From: Microvirga lotononidis
GTDB taxonomy: Bacteria; Pseudomonadota; Alphaproteobacteria; Rhizobiales; Beijerinckiaceae
Assembly (NCBI RefSeq): GCF_034627025.1
Contig: NZ_CP141048.1
Coordinates: 2,368,001-2,432,000 of the forward strand
Length of the DNA stretch: 64,000 bases
Reading direction: 5' to 3'
Within the stretch, counting starts at the first letter, position 1; every line of letters starts with the position of its first letter. The notes beneath the pieces were generated by a model. That model saw nothing but the letters and a program-made list of their open reading frames with translations. It was not told the origin of the DNA and searched no databases. This document shows, in pieces, positions 59,818 to 64,000 of this stretch. Position numbers and translations under genes: made by a program.

Positions 59818-61236
59818 TCAGCCGCGCGACATATCCAACGGCGGCTCGACGCCTTCACGAAGCGGGCTCACATACGGGGTTTCCCGCGTTCTCTCTGCAA
59901 GGTCCGCCTTGGCGGCGGCGATCAGGGACGGGTCGGTGATCGCGGCCATGCCGGTCGCGGCCATCGCCTTGGCGACATGCACCATCGCCTTGTGCGCCGC
60001 CGGCATCTTGCCCTGGGCCACGACCTGCCACGTGTGGAACGGCGTACCGATCGCAACCGTCGGCGCGTGGGCCTGCACGGTGGGAACCACCCAGCTCACG
60101 TCGCCGATATCGGTCGAGCCGATCATGGGCTTGCGCGGCGAGTCGAGAGGCGTCAGGAAATCGGCCAGGGGAGCATCGGTCCTCGGCTGGCCGATGGCGC
60201 GGTAGACGGATGCGATCTCCTGGTCCGACAGGGTCGCGCGGATCTTGCGGGCGAAGTCACGGTCGGAATCGTCGAACGGCGGCGCTCCGAGCTCTTCCAT
60301 GGCGTTGTGCAGCGCATGTTCCAGCGGCGTGTTCCCGAGCGTATTCGAGACTGCGCTGACGATGCGCATCTCGACGCTGGTCTCCGTCATGAGCGCGGCT
60401 CCCTGGGCGATCTTGTGCACGCGCTCGACGAGGTCGAGCATGCCCTGGAGATCCATGGCGCGGATCGAATAGCGCACGCGGGCGTAAGCCTGCACCACGT
60501 TCGGCGCGATGCCGCCCGTGTCGAGCAGGGCGTAATGCACACGGGCATCCGAGGGCATGTGCTCGCGCATGTAGTTCACGCCCACATTCATCAGCTCGAC
60601 GGCGTCGAGTGCGCTGCGGCCCAGATGGGGCGATGCAGCCGCGTGAGCCGCGCGGCCCCTGAAGGCGAAGTCGGCGCGGGTGTTGGCCAGCGACAAGGCG
60701 GGCGCGACCTCCCAGAAGCTGTAGGGATGCCAGGAGATCGCGATATCGGCATCGTCGAAGGCGCCGGCGCGCACCATGAAGGCCTTGGCCGCGCCGCCTT
60801 CCTCGGCCGGGCAGCCATAATACCGGACGCGGCCCGGAATGCCTTTCTCCGCAAGCCAGTTCTTCAGAGCGACGGCGGCCAGCATGGCGCCCGATCCCAG
60901 GAGATTGTGGCCGCATCCGTGGCCATGGCCGCCGGCCTCGATGGGACGATGCTCCGCGACGCCGGATTCCTGGCTGAGCCCCGGAAGGGCATCGTACTCG
61001 CCGAGGAATGCGATGACCGGACCGCCGTCGCCGGCTTCGCCGATGACGGCGGTCGGAATGCCCGCGACACCTTCGGTGACGCGAAAGCCTTGGTGGCGCA
61101 GTTCCGCGGCATGCTCGGCGGCCGAGCGCACCTCGGTATAGCAGACCTCCGGCATCCCCCAGATGCGGTCGCTCAATTCGATGAGGCGGCTCTTCGCAGC
61201 ATCCACATGCTGCCAGATCTCGTTTCGGACGTTCAT
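59818..61236 (-). CDS. Cytoplasmic M20-family amidohydrolase (AbgB-like)
   Basis: A 472-residue paralog of the preceding product without a signal peptide. GHGHGCGHNLLGSGA and GCPAEEGGAAK carry the metal-site residues. The C-terminal GDVSWVVPTVQAHAPTVAIG segment is shared with its paralog (GDVSWVVPT). It probably hydrolyses an amide bond of the imported compound after uptake by the DppDF-type transporter. It lies 48 bases after the alpha/beta hydrolase gene. Confidence 0.92.
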   Translation of the reverse strand: MNVRNEIWQHVDAAKSRLIELSDRIWGMPEVCYTEVRSAAEHAAELRHQGFRVTEGVAGIPTAVIGEAGDGGPVIAFLGEYDALPGLSQESGVAEHRPIEAGGHGHGCGHNLLGSGAMLAAVALKNWLAEKGIPGRVRYYGCPAEEGGAAKAFMVRAGAFDDADIAISWHPYSFWEVAPALSLANTRADFAFRGRAAHAAASPHLGRSALDAVELMNVGVNYMREHMPSDARVHYALLDTGGIAPNVVQAYARVRYSIRAMDLQGMLDLVERVHKIAQGAALMTETSVEMRIVSAVSNTLGNTPLEHALHNAMEELGAPPFDDSDRDFARKIRATLSDQEIASVYRAIGQPRTDAPLADFLTPLDSPRKPMIGSTDIGDVSWVVPTVQAHAPTVAIGTPFHTWQVVAQGKMPAAHKAMVHVAKAMAATGMAAITDPSLIAAAKADLAERTRETPYVSPLREGVEPPLDMSRG

Positions 61237-61284
61237 GTCTTGCTCCAGAATCGGGTCGTGAACGGTCGTCGCAGCTCTGCCGCG

Positions 61285-62157
61285 TTACAATGCGCCCACT
61301 TCGGCGGTGATCAACTCGTCAGCCGATGGAATGCGCCCCTCGAACCAGTAAGCGGCGGCCGCGCGAGACATGGCGGCACCGTCATGGCCCACTCCTTCGA
61401 CGTGGATCAATTTCCAATGGAACGGAAGTCCAAGACGTTCGGCTTCGCGGCGCGCGAAATCGTAGACGAACTGCGCACGCGCATAGCGATGCGGCCCTTG
61501 CCGCAGGGCTTCCGCCTGGGCCGGCAGGTTCGGGTCGTCGGTGCTGATATCCTGATCGCCCGCGAAGATGTGCATGGGATAGGCGAACCAGCGAGCCATG
61601 CTGGTTTCATCGAGGCCGAGACCGCCGAGCCCTTCAGGGAAGCTGCGCTCCAAAGTCGGCAGGGTGTACCAGCCCGGATTACCTGCGGCGACCGCATCGA
61701 ACGATCCATGGTCCTGCGTGGCGAGCATCCGGTGCGCGAACTGCCCCCCGGCCGAGTGACCGAAGAGTCGCGCCTTCTGGCGGCGCGTCACGCCGCCCTT
61801 CTGCAGGGCCGCGAAGACGCGGGCCGGGACGGCGTAGAGCCACTTCTCGACAGGGCTTGTGCTTCCGTCGCTCCCTATGACCAGACCGTTGTTGTACGAT
61901 TCCGGGCCTGGAAAAGACGCATCGGAGAAGGTCGGCGCTGCAATCAGGATGCGGTGCTTCTCGGCGGCGGGAATCCAGAAATCCCGATACTCGTCGCCGT
62001 TGCGGAGCATGCCGTGCTGGACGATGACGACCGGATCGTCGGGACCATGGCCGGCCGGGCGGTAGAAGTTGACGTCGATCTGCCTGTCGGGGTGATGCGC
62101 GTCGACGAAGGGAAGCGTGCTGCGGCCGGTCTCGGGGCTAAGCGTGGTTGTCGTCAT
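61285..62157 (-). CDS. Alpha/beta hydrolase
   Basis: A 290-residue esterase-like protein with nucleophile Ser135 in GHSAGG, a likely acid in FAGDQDISTDD and a likely His in GVGHDG. VVIVQHGMLRNGDEYRDFW resembles the depolymerase/feruloyl esterase group. No signal peptide is seen. It overlaps the DppF-like stop by four bases, so it acts with the transporter and the M20 enzymes, perhaps on an ester of the same compound. Confidence 0.85.
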   Translation of the reverse strand: MTTTTLSPETGRSTLPFVDAHHPDRQIDVNFYRPAGHGPDDPVVIVQHGMLRNGDEYRDFWIPAAEKHRILIAAPTFSDASFPGPESYNNGLVIGSDGSTSPVEKWLYAVPARVFAALQKGGVTRRQKARLFGHSAGGQFAHRMLATQDHGSFDAVAAGNPGWYTLPTLERSFPEGLGGLGLDETSMARWFAYPMHIFAGDQDISTDDPNLPAQAEALRQGPHRYARAQFVYDFARREAERLGLPFHWKLIHVEGVGHDGAAMSRAAAAYWFEGRIPSADELITAEVGAL

Positions 62158-63158
62158 GGGGTGTCCGAATTGTGGAGATGGCAGGCTGCGCTGCGTCCCG
62201 GAGCGATCTCCTTCAGGACCGGGCGAACGTCACGGCATTTCGCCATCGCGTGCTCGCAGCGAGGGTGGAACGGGCAGCCGCTGGGCGGTGCCAGGGGAGA
62301 GGGCAGCTCGCCTTTGAGCGGCTGGAAGGCGCGCTTGCGCCGCTCCGTGGAAGGGCTCGCCGCGATGAGTGCCGCGCTGTAGGGATGGGCCGGTTGGGCG
62401 AAGACGGCGGAAGCCGGCCCGATCTCCACTATGCGCCCGAGATACATGATCGCGACCCGGTCGCTGATGTGGCGCACGACTCCCAGGTCGTGGCTGACGA
62501 ACAGATAGGTCAGCCCGTGCTTCTCGCGGATATCCATGAACAGGTTGATGACCTGCGCCTGGATCGAGACGTCGAGCGCGGAGACCGGCTCGTCGCAGAC
62601 CAGGAAGCCGGGCTTCACCGCGAGCGCGCGGGCGATGCCGATGCGCTGGCGCTGGCCTCCGGAGAACTGATGCGGATAGCGGTTGCGGTAGGCGACATCG
62701 AGGCCGACTTCGGTCAAGGCCTTGTCGACGGCCGCGTCGATCTCGCTCTTCGGCAGAAGCCCATGAACCCGCAGTGCCTCTCCGACGATGTTGCGCACCT
62801 GCATGCGCGGATTGAGCGAGGCATAGGGATCCTGGAACACCATCTGGACCTTGAGGAGATAGTCCAGCCGGTCCTTGCCGCGCAGTTCGGCAACGCGACG
62901 TCCCTCGTAAACGATGTCTCCGGCGCTGGGCTTGGTGATGCCGGTCGCGGCCCGTGCCAGCGTGGACTTGCCGCAACCGGATTCGCCGACGAGGCCGAGA
63001 ACCTCGCCCCGCGTCACGGTGAGGTCGACGCCGTCGACCGCTTTCAGCACGGGCGGCGGCGGAAGGTTTCCGGTCGCGGCCAGAATGCGCTGCGCGAGCG
63101 TCGCCTTGCCGCGGAAGTATTTCTTGACGCCGCGCAGCTCGAAGAAGGGTTCGGTCAT
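62154..63158 (-). CDS. Oligopeptide-type ABC ATPase (DppF-like)
   Basis: A 334-residue ATPase with Walker A GESGCGKST, signature FSGGQRQRI and Walker B LVCDEPVSALD. The C-terminal oligopeptide-transporter domain with CPFHPRCEHAMAKC binds an iron-sulfur-like site in relatives. I chose the ATG at 63158; longer upstream codons are basic and lie over the preceding gene. Confidence 0.94.
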   Translation of the reverse strand: MTEPFFELRGVKKYFRGKATLAQRILAATGNLPPPPVLKAVDGVDLTVTRGEVLGLVGESGCGKSTLARAATGITKPSAGDIVYEGRRVAELRGKDRLDYLLKVQMVFQDPYASLNPRMQVRNIVGEALRVHGLLPKSEIDAAVDKALTEVGLDVAYRNRYPHQFSGGQRQRIGIARALAVKPGFLVCDEPVSALDVSIQAQVINLFMDIREKHGLTYLFVSHDLGVVRHISDRVAIMYLGRIVEIGPASAVFAQPAHPYSAALIAASPSTERRKRAFQPLKGELPSPLAPPSGCPFHPRCEHAMAKCRDVRPVLKEIAPGRSAACHLHNSDTP

Positions 63159-64000
63159 AGGGCGGAGCCTTCGGGCACGGGGTTGTGGCAGCGATAGCTC
63201 TGCCCGTTGCTCATGACCTGCGACGGAGGATCGATCTGCGCGCAGACCGGCAGGGCGCGCTCGCATCGCGGACGGAATGGGCATCCGCTCGGGCGCGCGT
63301 CAATGCTGGGCGCCGCTCCATTGATCTGCCTCAGCCGCTCGCCGGGAGCAACCGTCGCGGCCGAGGAGCCGAGCAGGCCGAGCGTGTAGGGATGGCGGGG
63401 ACGGTCGAGAACGTCGTCGACGGTTCCCGTCTCGACGATCCGCCCCGCATACATGACGGCGACCCGGTCGGCGAGCTCGGCGACGACGGCGAGGTCGTGT
63501 GTGATCCAGAGCACCGCCGTGCCGGTCTCGCGGCTGAGCTTCTGGACCTCGAACAGGATCTGGCTTTGAATCGTGACGTCGAGCGCCGTCGTCGGCTCGT
63601 CGGCGATGATCAGGTCGGGGCCGTTCAGGAGGGCCGTCGCGATCGCCACACGCTGGCGCATGCCGCCGGAGAATTCGTGCGGATACTGCTTCAGGCGCGC
63701 GTCCGGAGACGAGATGCCGACCCGGGACAGGGCTCGCGACGCCTCCGCCAGGGCGTCATGCATGCTGCAGGACCGGTGCTCCAGGATGGCCTCGCACATC
63801 TGCTCGCCGATGGTGAGGACCGGGTTGAGGGTCATCAACGGATCCTGAAAGATCATCGCGATGCGGTCGCCGCGCAGATGGCGCAAGCGCTCGTCGGATG
63901 CACGGCGCAAATCTTCCCCCTTGAACAGGACGTCGCCGGCAACGATCTCGCCGGGAGCGTCGATCAGCTGGACCAGGGAGAAACCGGTCACCGACTTTCC
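63155..64000 (-). CDS. Oligopeptide-type ABC ATPase (DppD-like), 5' end cut by window edge
   Basis: The visible 281 residues begin just inside Walker A (GKSV), so only a short N-terminus is missing. The signature FSGGMRQRV, Walker [13 protein letters not shown] and the C-terminal Cys-rich CPFRPRCERALPVC segment are present. It partners the DppF-like ATPase, whose start it overlaps by four bases. Permeases and a binding protein are expected upstream, beyond the window. Confidence 0.95.
   Translation of the reverse strand, partial: GKSVTGFSLVQLIDAPGEIVAGDVLFKGEDLRRASDERLRHLRGDRIAMIFQDPLMTLNPVLTIGEQMCEAILEHRSCSMHDALAEASRALSRVGISSPDARLKQYPHEFSGGMRQRVAIATALLNGPDLIIADEPTTALDVTIQSQILFEVQKLSRETGTAVLWITHDLAVVAELADRVAVMYAGRIVETGTVDDVLDRPRHPYTLGLLGSSAATVAPGERLRQINGAAPSIDARPSGCPFRPRCERALPVCAQIDPPSQVMSNGQSYRCHNPVPEGSAL

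Noticed and set aside
59671..62382. 903-codon forward frame over the M20 and hydrolase genes
   Set aside because: Antisense shadow of three clear reverse-strand genes; no ribosome site and His/Arg/Gly-rich.

Overview
The window is a GC-rich chromosomal segment, densely packed with genes. Its character points to an alphaproteobacterium of the Hyphomicrobiales, possibly a Microvirga-, Bosea- or Methylobacterium-like organism. The reasons are flagellins without a large variable domain next to a DUF1217 protein, several receiver-only response regulators, a BTLCP-type protease, a fused indolepyruvate oxidoreductase, and two families of palindromic intergenic repeats of the kind common in that order. 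The genus is an inference. I see no rRNA, tRNA, CRISPR array, transposase or phage gene.

Region 1 (1-9.6 kb) is motility and signalling. It holds the 3' end of one flagellin, a complete second flagellin, a small exported protein and a DUF1217 protein. These are followed by a lipoprotein, a transglutaminase-like protease, a membrane protein, a methyl-accepting chemotaxis protein and four receiver-only proteins, one with a degenerate phosphorylation site.

Region 2 (9.7-32.6 kb) is arylacetate and aromatic amino acid catabolism. It contains a three-domain indolepyruvate ferredoxin oxidoreductase with a divergent Lrp regulator, a hotdog thioesterase, a fused enoyl-CoA hydratase/3-hydroxyacyl-CoA dehydrogenase and paaZ. 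Then come paaX, paaABCDE plus an extra PaaA-like gene, a reverse operon paaG-paaI-paaK-paaR(TetR), and a five-gene Liv-type ABC transporter. Together they could take arylpyruvates to arylacetyl-CoA and through the epoxide/oxepin route. Two matching operators, one in the paaZ promoter and one in the paaG promoter, suggest TetR (PaaR-like) control of those two units. The paaA promoter has a different palindrome.

Region 3 (32.9-47.1 kb) has a PaoABC-type molybdenum aldehyde oxidoreductase, then a six-gene reverse operon (peptide/nickel-type ABC importer, amidohydrolase, CynX/NimT-type exporter). This operon is controlled by a GntR/FCD regulator and faces a divergent cytosine-deaminase-like amidohydrolase. 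Near-identical operators lie before the importer operon and before the divergent gene.

Region 4 (47.2-57.9 kb) is metal, anion and sulfide stress. It has rcnA with rcnR and a G-tract operator, and a ClC channel with CBS domains. After these come a BigR/SqrR-type repressor, a split YeeE/YedE transporter, a cyanide-insensitive bd oxidase operon (gbsR-like regulator, cioA, cioB and a 41-residue DUF2474 protein), a DUF442 protein with a TauE-type exporter, and a persulfide dioxygenase-like hydrolase. Two nearly identical BigR-type operators bracket this island.

Region 5 (58.2-64 kb) is a reverse operon running in from beyond the window. It holds DppD and DppF ATPases, an alpha/beta hydrolase and two M20 amidohydrolases, one exported and one cytoplasmic, and looks like scavenging of an amide- or peptide-like compound.
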